Assembly: GCA_029945495.1 (NCBI GenBank)
Contig: JAQSCR010000479.1
Location: 1-11,640 of the forward strand
Source of the DNA: Pseudolabrys sp.
GTDB taxonomy: Bacteria; Pseudomonadota; Alphaproteobacteria; Rhizobiales; Xanthobacteraceae
Direction of reading: 5' to 3'
Length of the DNA stretch: 11,640 bases
Numbering within the stretch: the stretch's first letter is position 1; every line of letters begins with the position of its first letter. The notes under the pieces are model-generated. The model was not told the origin of the DNA, searched no databases, and saw only the letters and a list, made by a program, of their open reading frames with translations. The position numbers and the translations under genes were made by a program. Below, piece after piece: positions 1-7,486 of the stretch.

Positions 1-34
1 TGACGGGTCAACCCATGACGTTTCGCCCGGGGTT

Positions 35-451
35 CTACAGCCCGCCCATCTTGCAAACGAACTTCCATTCGGCGTCGGTGATCGCCGGCAGCGACAGCCG
101 CGACTGCTTGAGCAACTGGATCTCGGCGAGTTTCGGCTCCGTCTTGATCGCGGCAAGCGTCACCGGTTTCGAAAGCCTCTCCACCGCTTTGACGTCGACG
201 CAGACCCACGGCTCGCCGGCCTGCGCCGTCGGATCGGGATAGGCTTGTTTGATCACCTCGACGATACCGACGATCTCCTTGCCGACATTCGAGTGATAGA
301 AGAAGCCGCGGTCACCCTTCTTCATCTTCATCATGTTGAGCTTGGCAGTGTGATTGCGGATGCCGGTCCACGCCGTGCCCTTTGGGCCGGCTTTCACCAT
401 CTGGTCCCAGGACCAAGCATCGGGTTCGGATTTCAAAAGCCAGTAAGCCAT
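35..451 (-). CDS. EVE domain protein (PUA-like, THYN1 family)
   Basis: A 138-residue protein that is essentially one EVE domain, a PUA-like fold known to bind modified nucleobases in DNA or RNA; the ligand cannot be read from sequence. It opens with MAYWLLKSEP (1-10) followed by WSWD (13-16). The family hallmarks WTGIRNH (28-34), KKGD (44-47), FFYHSN (50-55) and YPDPT (71-75) all follow. The ATG at 451 is preferred over an upstream GTG (466) because it gives the canonical family N-terminus and has the purine-rich stretch GGGGAA a few bases upstream. It lies 4 nt after the gpsA stop and is probably translated from the same mRNA. Length is typical of stand-alone bacterial members, and nothing is missing. 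Family assignment is secure; biological role is unknown. Confidence 0.9.
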   Translation of the reverse strand: MAYWLLKSEPDAWSWDQMVKAGPKGTAWTGIRNHTAKLNMMKMKKGDRGFFYHSNVGKEIVGIVEVIKQAYPDPTAQAGEPWVCVDVKAVERLSKPVTLAAIKTEPKLAEIQLLKQSRLSLPAITDAEWKFVCKMGGL

Positions 452-455
452 TTTA

Positions 456-1442
456 TCATTCCCCACGGATCGGCCGCGCCATCAGCGACTCGATCGCCTG
501 ATCGACGCTCAGTTCGCCGGCCAGCACGGCGGCGACCGCGACGGAAATCGGCATGTCGATATTTTTAGCGCGCGCCATTTCCAGAATGACCGGCGCGGTG
601 AAGGCGCCTTCGGCCAGCTTGCCGTCCGGGGCGACACCCTTGGCCAGCGCTACACCATAGGAGAAGTTGCGCGACTGCGGCGACGAACAGGTCAGGATCA
701 AGTCGCCGAGGCCGGACAGGCCGGTGAGCGTCTCAGGCTTTGCGCCGAACGCCTTGCCGAAGCGCATCATCTCGGCAAAGCCGCGCGTGGTCAGCGCGGC
801 GGACGCGCTGGCGCCCAGGCCGCGGCCAGTAACAATTCCGGAAGCGATGGCCAGCACGTTCTTGACCGAGCCGCCGATTTCGACGCCGCGCACGTCGTTG
901 GAATGATACGGCCGGAACGTGCCGGAATTGAACGCGTGCGCCAGATCGTGCGCCACGTTGTCGTCGGAAGCGGCGATCGTCACCGCCGTCGGCAGGCCGC
1001 GCGCCACGTCGGCGGCGAAACTGGGCCCCGACAGAATCGCCGGCATCGCCGCTGGGGCGCATTCGGCGATGATCTCGGTCATGAATTTGTGCGTGCCGTG
1101 CTCGATGCCCTTGGCGCAGGCGATCACCGGCGTATTCGCCTTCATGGTCTGCGCCAGCGCCGCGACCACCGAGCGCATCGCCTGCGCCGGCACCACCAGC
1201 AAGATGGCGTCGTTCTGCGCCGCCTCGGCCAGCGCCCGCGTCACCTTGATCGCCGCGTCGAGTTTCACGCCGGGCAGGAAGCGGCTTTCGCGTTGCTGGC
1301 TAAGATGCTCGGCATGGGCGGCATCGAATTCCCACAGCATCACGTCGCGGCCGGCGCGCGCGCAAACTTGCGCCAGCGCGGTGCCCCAGGCGCCGCCGCC
1401 AAGTACTGCAATACGTTGCAGGACAATGCGTTGAATGCTCAT
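456..1442 (-). CDS. gpsA: NAD(P)-dependent glycerol-3-phosphate dehydrogenase GpsA
   Basis: A cytoplasmic enzyme that reduces dihydroxyacetone phosphate to sn-glycerol 3-phosphate, the backbone of phospholipids. The 328-residue protein has the usual family length. The N-terminal Rossmann nucleotide-binding loop is GGGAWGTA (15-22). The conserved CAKGIE (109-114) carries K111, and GGSVKNVLAIASG (190-202) carries K194; these match the catalytic lysines of the family. The C-terminal helical domain holds the signature GLSGLGDLILTC (241-252). The ATG at 1442 follows the tsaD stop by 25 nt, with a weak purine-rich GAGAGA upstream. The gene sits between tsaD and the EVE-domain gene on the same strand, suggesting one operon. 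No truncation or missing key residue was seen. Confidence 0.97.
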   Translation of the reverse strand: MSIQRIVLQRIAVLGGGAWGTALAQVCARAGRDVMLWEFDAAHAEHLSQQRESRFLPGVKLDAAIKVTRALAEAAQNDAILLVVPAQAMRSVVAALAQTMKANTPVIACAKGIEHGTHKFMTEIIAECAPAAMPAILSGPSFAADVARGLPTAVTIAASDDNVAHDLAHAFNSGTFRPYHSNDVRGVEIGGSVKNVLAIASGIVTGRGLGASASAALTTRGFAEMMRFGKAFGAKPETLTGLSGLGDLILTCSSPQSRNFSYGVALAKGVAPDGKLAEGAFTAPVILEMARAKNIDMPISVAVAAVLAGELSVDQAIESLMARPIRGE

Positions 1443-1467
1443 GCGTTCAATTCTCTCATCAAGTCTC

Positions 1468-2541
1468 TCATTTATACGCCGCCGTTCCCAGAAGCGCGCC
1501 CTTGGCGGCGGCGATCTCGTCGAGCGGCCAGCGCGCGCGCGGCGCGGTGTCCATCTTGTCGGTGAGGCCGAGCGCCAGCCGTTCGGCCCCGGCCCAGGCG
1601 ATCATGGCGCCGTTGTCGGTGCAAAGATCGAGAGGCGGCGCCACCAGCACAGTGCCGGTCTCGACCGCGAGTCGCTGCAGCACCTTGCGGATCGCCTGAT
1701 TGGCGGCAACGCCGCCGGCGGCGACCAAGGCGGTCGGCGCGCCATATTGCACACGAAACAGCCGCAAGCCGGCGCGCAGCCGATCGAACACCACGTCGAC
1801 CACCGCCTGCTGGAACGAGGCGCACAAATCGGCGACGTCCTGATCCGACAGCGGCGCGATTTTCTCGGCCTCCAGCCGCAGCGCGGTCTTCAGGCCGGAG
1901 AACGAGAAATCGGCATCCTTGCGATGCTGCATCGGCCGCGGCAGTGCGAAGCGCTTGGCATCGCCGCTGGCGGCTTCCTTCTCGACCTGCGGCCCGCCCG
2001 GATAGCCTAGCCCTAGGAGCTTGGCGGTCTTGTCGAAGGCTTCGCCGATGGCGTCATCCTGCGTGGTGCCGATGCGAATGTAATGGCCGACGCCGAGCAC
2101 GGCGACGACCTGGGTGTGGCCGCCGGAGGCGAGAAACAGGCAATAGGGAAACGGCGTGTTGTGGGTCAGCCGCGCGGTCAGCGCATGCGCTTCCAGATGA
2201 TTGATCGCGACCAGCGGCTTCTTCGTCACCAGCGCGATCGCCTTGGCGGTGGTCAGGCCGACGATGACGCCACCGATCAGCCCGGGACCGGCGGCGGCGG
2301 CGATGCCGTCGAGCTCGTCATAGGTCTTGCCGGCCTCGCCCATCGCCTTGGCGATGATGAGGTCGAGCGCCTCGACATGGGCGCGCGCGGCGATTTCCGG
2401 CACCACACCGCCGAAAGCGGCGTGCTCGGCGACCTGGCTGAGAACGATATTCGATAGAATCCGGGCCCGGCCGTCGGCGGCGCGCTCGATCACCGCGGCG
2501 GCGGTCTCGTCGCAGGTCGTCTCGATGCCGAGGACGATCAT
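1468..2541 (-). CDS. tsaD: tRNA N6-adenosine threonylcarbamoyltransferase TsaD
   Basis: Transfers the threonylcarbamoyl group from threonylcarbamoyl-AMP to A37 of tRNAs that read ANN codons (t6A), working with TsaB and TsaE, which are not in this window. At 357 residues it is close to the family length. The ASKHA-fold start is MIVLGIETTCDETA. The metal-binding histidines are in NHLEAH (H115 and H119), and the third ligand is D309 in CTDNGAMIA (307-315). The nucleotide-contact motif SGGHTQ is at 139-144 and AAGGVAAN at 274-281. The ATG at 2541 has a good Shine-Dalgarno (GAGGAAAG) upstream. It is the first gene of the minus-strand operon and divergent from hemC. Its tRNA substrates include threonine tRNAs such as the one at 7278. 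Confidence 0.97.
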   Translation of the reverse strand: MIVLGIETTCDETAAAVIERAADGRARILSNIVLSQVAEHAAFGGVVPEIAARAHVEALDLIIAKAMGEAGKTYDELDGIAAAAGPGLIGGVIVGLTTAKAIALVTKKPLVAINHLEAHALTARLTHNTPFPYCLFLASGGHTQVVAVLGVGHYIRIGTTQDDAIGEAFDKTAKLLGLGYPGGPQVEKEAASGDAKRFALPRPMQHRKDADFSFSGLKTALRLEAEKIAPLSDQDVADLCASFQQAVVDVVFDRLRAGLRLFRVQYGAPTALVAAGGVAANQAIRKVLQRLAVETGTVLVAPPLDLCTDNGAMIAWAGAERLALGLTDKMDTAPRARWPLDEIAAAKGALLGTAAYK

Positions 2542-2604
2542 TGCTTTCCTCGCTTCAATCCAAAACGAACGTGCTCTACAAGGTGCCTAGCATCGCGAGG
2601 TAAT
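2542..2604. promoter_or_regulatory. Divergent tsaD/hemC control region
   Basis: These 63 nt separate the start codons of tsaD (minus) and hemC (plus), so both promoters must lie here or inside the coding ends. I can see the two ribosome binding sites: GCGAGG just before hemC (2595-2600), and GAGGAAAG before tsaD on the other strand. I cannot point to a convincing -35/-10 pair on either strand. The call rests on gene orientation rather than on a recognised motif. Confidence 0.5.
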
Positions 2605-3534
2605 ATGACGCAATCCGGCACTCCCATCCTGCGTATCGGCACGCGCGGCAGCCCGCTGGCGCTGGTCCAGGCGCGCGCCGTGCAGGCGCAGCTGGCGCAG
2701 GCGCTGGCGGTCCCGGCAGACGCCATCGAGATCGTTATCATCCGTACCACCGGCGACGCCATCCAGGACCGGCCTTTGTCCGAGGTCGGCGGCAAGGGCC
2801 TGTTCACAAAAGAGATCGAGGAGGCGCTGCGTGGCCACCGCATCGATCTGGCCGTCCATTCGGCCAAGGACATGCCGACGGTGTCGCAGCCCGGATTGAC
2901 GTTGGCCGCCTGCCTCGAGCGCGAGGACCCACGCGATGTCTTCATCAGCCGCAAGGCCAAATCGCTGATGGACTTGGCCGCCGGCGCCACCATGGGCACG
3001 GCGTCGCTGCGCCGGCAGGCGATCACGTTAGCCGCGCGGCCGGACCTGCGCGTCGTGCCGCTGCGCGGCAATGTCGAGACGCGTTTGCGCAAGCTCGACA
3101 GCGGCGAGTTCGACGGCACCTTGCTGGCGATGGCCGGGTTGAAACGGCTTGGCCTGACCGCGCACGCCACCCACGTCATGTCGGTGGAAGAATTCCTGCC
3201 GGCGGTGGCCCAAGGCGCCATCGGCCTGGAAGCGCGCGAAAGCGATACGCGCACGCGCGACATGCTGGCGCGCGTCGATCATGCCGATACCTCGATCGCG
3301 GTGTCATGCGAGCGCGCTTTCCTCGCCGAGCTTGACGGCTCGTGCAAGACGCCGATTGCCGGGCACGCGACGCTTTCCGGCAACACCTTGCATTTCCGTG
3401 GCCTGATCGCGCGGCCGGATGGCGGCGCGGCGCACGATATCGCCGGCAACGGCCACTTGAGAGACGCGGTGCAGATCGGCGAAGAGGCCGGCCGCGAATT
3501 GAAGCACGCCGCGGGTCCCGGATTCTTTGATTAG
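2605..3534 (+). CDS. hemC: Porphobilinogen deaminase (hydroxymethylbilane synthase) HemC
   Basis: Condenses four porphobilinogen molecules into hydroxymethylbilane in haem, chlorophyll and cobalamin synthesis. The 309-residue protein has the normal length. Domain 1 begins RIGTRGSPLALVQA (10-23). The catalytic aspartate is D89 within AVHSAKDMPT (83-92), and the substrate-binding arginines R136 and R137 are in GTASLRRQA. The C-terminal domain contains DGSCKTPIAGHA, in which C247 is the attachment point of the dipyrromethane cofactor. The ATG at 2605 is preceded by GCGAGG with a short spacer. It heads the haem operon, and hemD, the next enzyme of the pathway, starts 15 nt after its stop. All key residues are present. 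Confidence 0.97.
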   Translation: MTQSGTPILRIGTRGSPLALVQARAVQAQLAQALAVPADAIEIVIIRTTGDAIQDRPLSEVGGKGLFTKEIEEALRGHRIDLAVHSAKDMPTVSQPGLTLAACLEREDPRDVFISRKAKSLMDLAAGATMGTASLRRQAITLAARPDLRVVPLRGNVETRLRKLDSGEFDGTLLAMAGLKRLGLTAHATHVMSVEEFLPAVAQGAIGLEARESDTRTRDMLARVDHADTSIAVSCERAFLAELDGSCKTPIAGHATLSGNTLHFRGLIARPDGGAAHDIAGNGHLRDAVQIGEEAGRELKHAAGPGFFD

Positions 3535-3549
3535 CTTGAAGAAAGAACA

Positions 3550-4263
3550 ATGCGCCTCGTGCTCACCCGCCCGCAGGACGATAGCGAACGTTCCGCGCTG
3601 ACGTTGCGCGCGCGCGGCCATGCGGTGCTGGTCGCGCCATTGATGCGGATCGAGCCGGTTGACGCAAACTTGCGCCCGCACTGGGGCGCCGTCATCGTCA
3701 CCAGCGCCAATGCCGCCGCGGCGATCGCGACGCATAAAGTGCGCGACGCGCTCATCAAGCTGCCGGTCTACGCCGTCGGCAAACGCAGCGCCGATGCAGC
3801 GCGCGCGGCGGGCTTCACCGATGTCACGTCGGCCGGCGGCGACCTGCACGACCTGATGTTGATGATTGCCGGGCACCGTCCCGACAAACAGGCGCCGTTG
3901 CTTTATCTCGCCGGCGAGGATCGTGCCGGCGACCTGATCGGCGATCTCGCGGTGCACGGCATTGCCGCCGAACTGGCGGTGGTCTATCGCGCCGTCACCG
4001 TGCCGTTTCCGCCGGAACTGATCGCGGCGCTGCAAGCAGGCGAAGTCGACGGCGTGCTGCATTTTTCCAGGCGCAGCGCCGACAATTATGGCGACGGCGC
4101 CAAAAAAGCCGGGATTGTCGCCCAAGCCCTGAACGTTCGGCATTTCTGCCTGTCGTCACAGATCGCCGAACCGCTTGTCGCCGCCGGCGCGGCCAGGATC
4201 GCCGTCGCCAAACGGCCCGATGAGGCTTCATTGATCGCATTGGTCGACGCCGCCAAAGCTTGA
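3550..4263 (+). CDS. hemD: Uroporphyrinogen-III synthase HemD
   Basis: Closes and isomerises hydroxymethylbilane, the HemC product, to uroporphyrinogen III. The 237-residue protein has the family's typical length and weakly conserved sequence. The start is MRLVLTRPQDDSERSALTLRARGH, in which TRP (6-8) opens the first lobe. LMRIEPVD (31-38) follows, then VIVTSANAA around 50-58. The second lobe has LLYLAGEDRAGDL around 117-129 and the C-terminal pattern CLSSQIAEPLVAAGA. The identification also rests on position: it starts 15 nt after hemC, with a purine-rich GAAGAAAG ahead of the ATG, and hemC-hemD is a common bacterial order. HemD is hard to recognise from motifs alone, but the context makes it safe. 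Confidence 0.93.
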   Translation: MRLVLTRPQDDSERSALTLRARGHAVLVAPLMRIEPVDANLRPHWGAVIVTSANAAAAIATHKVRDALIKLPVYAVGKRSADAARAAGFTDVTSAGGDLHDLMLMIAGHRPDKQAPLLYLAGEDRAGDLIGDLAVHGIAAELAVVYRAVTVPFPPELIAALQAGEVDGVLHFSRRSADNYGDGAKKAGIVAQALNVRHFCLSSQIAEPLVAAGAARIAVAKRPDEASLIALVDAAKA

Positions 4264-4275
4264 TAGGATTCGCGC

Positions 4276-5583
4276 ATGACCGACAAGCGCCCAACGCCCG
4301 ACGCATCGGCCGGCAAAAGCCGCCCCAAGCGCGCGGCGCCGACCATCGATTTGATCGCCACCGAAATGCCCGGCGAGGCGCCAAAGGCCGCCGCCGGGAC
4401 GCCGCCGCACGATCCGGTCGGCGACACTGCGCCAGCGGCAGCCGGACCGGCTTCCGCGCCGCCGCCGTCGGGCACTGCCGAGGAACCGCGCAAGAGCTCA
4501 GGCTTTGCGGTGCCGATGCCGGTACTCGCCGCCGGCCTTGCCGGCGCGGCGGCGATGTCGCTGGTGATGCTGGCGCTCTGGCTCTCCGGCCTGGTGCCGA
4601 TTCGCTATGCCGGCTCGACCGCCATGCGCGCGCGCGTTACCGGGCTGGAAATGCAGTTGCAGGATTTGCAGAAGCGTCCCGCCAATGTCGCGGATACGAA
4701 AGCCGTCGATGGACTGACGCAGCGCGTCGCCAAGATGGAAGAATCGCTGGCCAAGCTGCCCAGCGCCGATCCCGCGCGCGCCGAGCGCGTCGCCGCCGCC
4801 GACAACGCGATGAAGTCATTGGGCGTCGCGCTTGCCGCATTGAACCGCCGCAGCGACGACATCGCCGCCAACACCGCGCAGGCGCGCGAACGCGCCGAAG
4901 CGGCCGACAACGCGGTGACCGATCTGCGCGGCGGATTGCAGGACGTGTCGAAAGCCGCCAGCGCCGGCGCGTCGTCGGCCGATCTCGAGCCGTTGCAGCA
5001 GCGCATCGCCGCGCTCGAACAATCGGCCAAGACTGCGCTCGCCGAAATCGCCAAAGCATCGGCGTCCGATACCACCGCGCGGCTGGCGTTGAGCGCCGCC
5101 ACGTTGCGCGACTCGGTGCTGCGCGGCGCGCCGTTCACCGAGGAACTGGCGCAGGCCAAATCGCTCGGCGCCGACGGCAAACTTCTCGCCCCGCTGGTGC
5201 CATTCGCCGCGAGCGGCTTGCCGAGTGAAAAGACTCTGGCCGCCGAACTCAGTGCGCTGCTGCCCGGCATGATCAAGGCCGCCGGCGCGCCGCCGCCTTC
5301 GGCCAATTTCATCGAGCGGCTGCAGGCCAATGCCAGCCAACTGGTGCGCGTCCGGCCGGTCGATGCGCCGGCCGGCGACGATAGCGCGGCGGTGCTGGCG
5401 CGACTCGACTTCGATGTGGCGCACGCCGATATCGCCGCCGCTCTCGCCGATCTCGGCAAGCTCACCGAGGCGCAGCGCGCGCCGGCGCAAGGCTGGTTCG
5501 TCAAAACAAAAGCCCGCCAGGCAGCGCTTGCCGCCGCGCGCCAGATCGCCACTGAGGCGGCGCGTTCGCTCGGTTCAAAGTGA
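4276..5583 (+). CDS. mic60: Mitofilin/Mic60-like inner-membrane protein
   Basis: A 435-residue protein with the layout of alphaproteobacterial mitofilin homologues. A disordered Pro/Ala-rich cytoplasmic N-terminus (1-75) is followed by one membrane segment (about 77-108). A long helical, probably coiled-coil periplasmic region rich in Ala, Gln, Lys and Glu runs from about 115 to 250. The conserved helical C-terminal mitofilin module covers about 365-430 and includes LARLDFDVAHADIAAAL and a GWFVKTKARQ stretch. Established knowledge: Mic60 is the ancestor of the mitochondrial cristae-junction protein and shapes intracytoplasmic membranes in some phototrophic alphaproteobacteria. It starts 12 nt after hemD, with AGGA before the ATG, and ends 7 nt before the HemY-type gene. 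In non-phototrophs its role is less clear. The call rests on architecture plus context; a C-terminal profile match would settle it. Confidence 0.82.
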   Translation: MTDKRPTPDASAGKSRPKRAAPTIDLIATEMPGEAPKAAAGTPPHDPVGDTAPAAAGPASAPPPSGTAEEPRKSSGFAVPMPVLAAGLAGAAAMSLVMLALWLSGLVPIRYAGSTAMRARVTGLEMQLQDLQKRPANVADTKAVDGLTQRVAKMEESLAKLPSADPARAERVAAADNAMKSLGVALAALNRRSDDIAANTAQARERAEAADNAVTDLRGGLQDVSKAASAGASSADLEPLQQRIAALEQSAKTALAEIAKASASDTTARLALSAATLRDSVLRGAPFTEELAQAKSLGADGKLLAPLVPFAASGLPSEKTLAAELSALLPGMIKAAGAPPPSANFIERLQANASQLVRVRPVDAPAGDDSAAVLARLDFDVAHADIAAALADLGKLTEAQRAPAQGWFVKTKARQAALAAARQIATEAARSLGSK

Positions 5584-5590
5584 GGCCGGC

Positions 5591-7171
5591 ATGATTCAGG
5601 TCGTCCTGTTCCTGATCACCGTCGCGCTAGTCGCAGCCGGTTTCGCCTGGGTCGCCGACCGGCCCGGCGATGTCGCCATTACCTGGATGGGCTATCACGT
5701 CGAGACCTCGCTGATGGTGGCGGCGCTCGCCATTGCCGCACTGATCGTCGTCGCCATGGTGGTGTGGTCGGTGGCGCGCGGAATCCTGCGCTCGCCCGAG
5801 CAGGTATCGCTGTTCTTCCGTCATCGCCGCGCCATGAAAGGCTATCTCGCCATCACGCGCGGGCTGATCGCCATCGGCGCCGGCGACCTGCGCCTGGCGC
5901 GGCGTTCCGCCGACGAAGCGGCGCGGCTGTCGCCCGGCGATCCGTTGATGCTGCTGTTGGCCGCACAGTCGGCGCAAATGGCCGGCGACCGTGGCGGCGC
6001 CGAGCGCGCCTTCCACGAAATGGCGCAGCACGAGAATACAAAGCTGCTCGGTTTGCGCGGTCTCTATATCGAAGCGCAGCGCCGCAATGACGTTGGCGCC
6101 GCGCGCCGCGTCGCCGAGGAAGCCGCCAAGGCTGCGCCGGCGCTGGCCTGGGCCGGACAGGCCGTACTCGACGATCGTTGCGCCGCCACCGACTGGTCCG
6201 GCGCGCTCGACGCGCTCGATCACATGAAAAGCGCGCTGGAGAAAGACGATTATCGCCGCAAGCGCGCCGTGCTGCTGACCGCGCGAGCGCTGGCGCTGCA
6301 GGACATCGATCGCGACGCCGCGCGCGCAGCGGTGCTGGAGGCGGTCAAGCTGGCGCCCGATCTGGTGCCGGCGGCGGCCTTGGCCGGCCGGCGTCTGGCG
6401 GAAACCGGCGAGGCGCGCCGCGCCTCGAAAATCCTCAACGCGGCATGGAAGCTCAATCCGCACCCCGACATTGCCGAGGCCTATGCCAACCTGCGCTTCG
6501 GCGACACGGCGCGGGCGCGGCTCACCCGCATGCAGTCGCTGGCCGACAAGCTGCCGGGCCAACTCGAAGGCGCTCTTACCGTGGCACGGGCGGCGGTCGA
6601 TGCCCGCGAATTTGCGACAGCACGCGCGGCGCTGGCGCCGTATCTGTCGACGCCGACGCGCCGCGTCGCCACTTTGATGGCGGAGATCGAAGAGACCGAG
6701 CATGGCGACGAAGGCCGCGTGCGCGAATGGCTGGGCCGCGCCATGCGTGCCGCCGGCGATCCGGTCTGGACCGCCGACGGCGTCGTGTCGGACCGCTGGC
6801 TGCCGGTGTCGCCGAACGGCCGGCTCGACGGCTACGAATGGCGGATGCCTTTGGCCGAGATCGGTGTCACCTATCCGGTGATCGAAACGCCGCCGCCGGC
6901 GCCCGAGCCCCCTGTTGCACTGGAGCGCCCGGACACGGCCACGCCCGTTGTGGCGGTTGCGGAACCGGCGGCGCCGCTGGCGCCGGTCGAGCCTCTGCGC
7001 AAGGCGCAAAAGCCCGCCGCGCGGCCCGCGCCAGTCGAGGCGGTGATCCCGCTGGTGCATGCGCCCGACGATCCCGGGCCCGATTCGGGCCTGGACGGCG
7101 AGCTGGTGCCGGAAATCGCCGCGGCGGGCGCAGTCAGTCCCTGGCAGCGCCTCAAGCAGCTGTTTCGCTAG
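5591..7171 (+). CDS. hemY: HemY_N/TPR inner-membrane protein
   Basis: A 526-residue protein with two N-terminal membrane segments (about 2-22 and 40-62) joined by RPGDVAITWMGYHVET, the pattern of the HemY_N domain. A long Ala/Arg/Leu-rich helical region with TPR-like repeats runs from about 85 to 400. A conserved tail motif (WLPVSPNGRLDGYEW) follows, then a Pro/Ala-rich low-complexity C-terminus ending WQRLKQLF. The reading frame is open upstream to 5330, but the ATG at 5591 is chosen: it gives the canonical hydrophobic start, has GAGG seven bases ahead, and lies 7 nt after the mitofilin stop. The name HemY is historical; it is not the protoporphyrinogen oxidase also called HemY, and no haem chemistry is evident. 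In alphaproteobacteria this gene (also called orf52) is the regular neighbour of mic60, which suggests a shared membrane function. Confidence 0.88.
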   Translation: MIQVVLFLITVALVAAGFAWVADRPGDVAITWMGYHVETSLMVAALAIAALIVVAMVVWSVARGILRSPEQVSLFFRHRRAMKGYLAITRGLIAIGAGDLRLARRSADEAARLSPGDPLMLLLAAQSAQMAGDRGGAERAFHEMAQHENTKLLGLRGLYIEAQRRNDVGAARRVAEEAAKAAPALAWAGQAVLDDRCAATDWSGALDALDHMKSALEKDDYRRKRAVLLTARALALQDIDRDAARAAVLEAVKLAPDLVPAAALAGRRLAETGEARRASKILNAAWKLNPHPDIAEAYANLRFGDTARARLTRMQSLADKLPGQLEGALTVARAAVDAREFATARAALAPYLSTPTRRVATLMAEIEETEHGDEGRVREWLGRAMRAAGDPVWTADGVVSDRWLPVSPNGRLDGYEWRMPLAEIGVTYPVIETPPPAPEPPVALERPDTATPVVAVAEPAAPLAPVEPLRKAQKPAARPAPVEAVIPLVHAPDDPGPDSGLDGELVPEIAAAGAVSPWQRLKQLFR

Positions 7172-7230
7172 GCGGCGAAATTCAGCCTTTCGCAGCTATT
7201 TTGCGCGATAAGCGGACGACTAGGGTGCGC

Positions 7231-7257
7231 TTGCCAAGGGAGGCCAGCGCCGATAGT
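7231..7257 (+). promoter_or_regulatory. Possible promoter of the tRNA-Thr gene
   Basis: TTGCCA (7231-7236) and GATAGT (7252-7257) resemble sigma-70 -35 and -10 boxes, but the 15-nt spacer is short of the ideal 17. The tRNA begins 20 nt downstream of the -10. A short dyad, GGCGC (7260-7264) and GCGCC (7271-7275), lies between this site and the tRNA. This is a weak match supported mainly by position. Confidence 0.3.
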
Positions 7258-7277
7258 AAGGCGCCATCACGCGCCAA

Positions 7278-7352
7278 GCCGACGTAGCTCAGCGGTAGAG
7301 CATCCGCTTCGTAAGCGGGGGGTCGGGGGTTCAAATCCCTCCGTCGGCACCA
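7278..7352 (+). tRNA. tRNA-Thr: tRNA-Thr (anticodon CGT)
   Basis: A full cloverleaf can be drawn by hand. The acceptor stem is GCCGACG (7278-7284) with CGTCGGC (7342-7348). The D arm is GCTC/GAGC with loop AGCGGTA. The anticodon stem TCCGC/GCGGG holds loop TTCGTAA with anticodon CGT at 7310-7312. The T arm is GGGGG/CCCTC with loop TTCAAAT. The discriminator is A7349, followed by an encoded CCA (7350-7352). CGT reads ACG, a threonine codon, and the GCCGA acceptor start resembles E. coli thrW. It lies about 106 nt after the HemY-type gene, likely with its own promoter. No pseudo-tRNA features were seen. Confidence 0.97.
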
Positions 7353-7478
7353 ACCTTCGCGGCCAGAGGCCGCTTCGGTTGGCAAGCCATCTTCGTTCCG
7401 CGAAGGTTGCTCGTCGAAGCCTCTTGGCCGCCGAAGCCCGCCTTCTGACGAAGGCGGTTGGCGAAGACGGGCTTCGTC
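7352..7478. repeat. Nested inverted repeats after tRNA-Thr
   Basis: This gene-free stretch between the tRNA and the cupin stop is full of CTTCG/CGAAG elements that pair with each other. A perfect 11-bp arm pair, AACCTTCGCGG (7352-7362) and CCGCGAAGGTT (7398-7408), encloses a 35-nt loop. A tight hairpin has CCGCCTTC (7438-7445) and GAAGGCGG (7450-7457) around TGAC. Alternative pairs are GAAGCCCG (7433-7440) with CGGGCTTC (7468-7475), and GACGAAG (7447-7453) with CTTCGTC (7472-7478). There is no T-run, so it is not a classical intrinsic terminator. It may end transcription from both sides or be an interspersed palindromic element. Confidence 0.6.
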
Positions 7479-7486
7479 GATCTCTC

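Noticed and set aside
3304..4143. Minus-strand frame of 279 residues opposite hemC/hemD
   Set aside because: A shadow of two firmly identified enzymes, with the same antisense composition bias.
4260..5228. 322-residue plus-strand frame overlapping the mitofilin gene
   Set aside because: Extremely Arg-rich out-of-frame translation of the mitofilin coding sequence.
5330..5590. Upstream extension of the HemY-type protein to 5330
   Set aside because: It overlaps the end of the mitofilin gene in another frame, whereas the ATG at 5591 has a ribosome binding site and the canonical HemY_N start.
5627..7060. 477-residue minus-strand open frame opposite the HemY-type gene
   Set aside because: The Arg/Gly/His-rich composition is that of an antisense frame in high-GC DNA. 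It has no recognisable motif, and the opposite strand encodes a well-supported protein.
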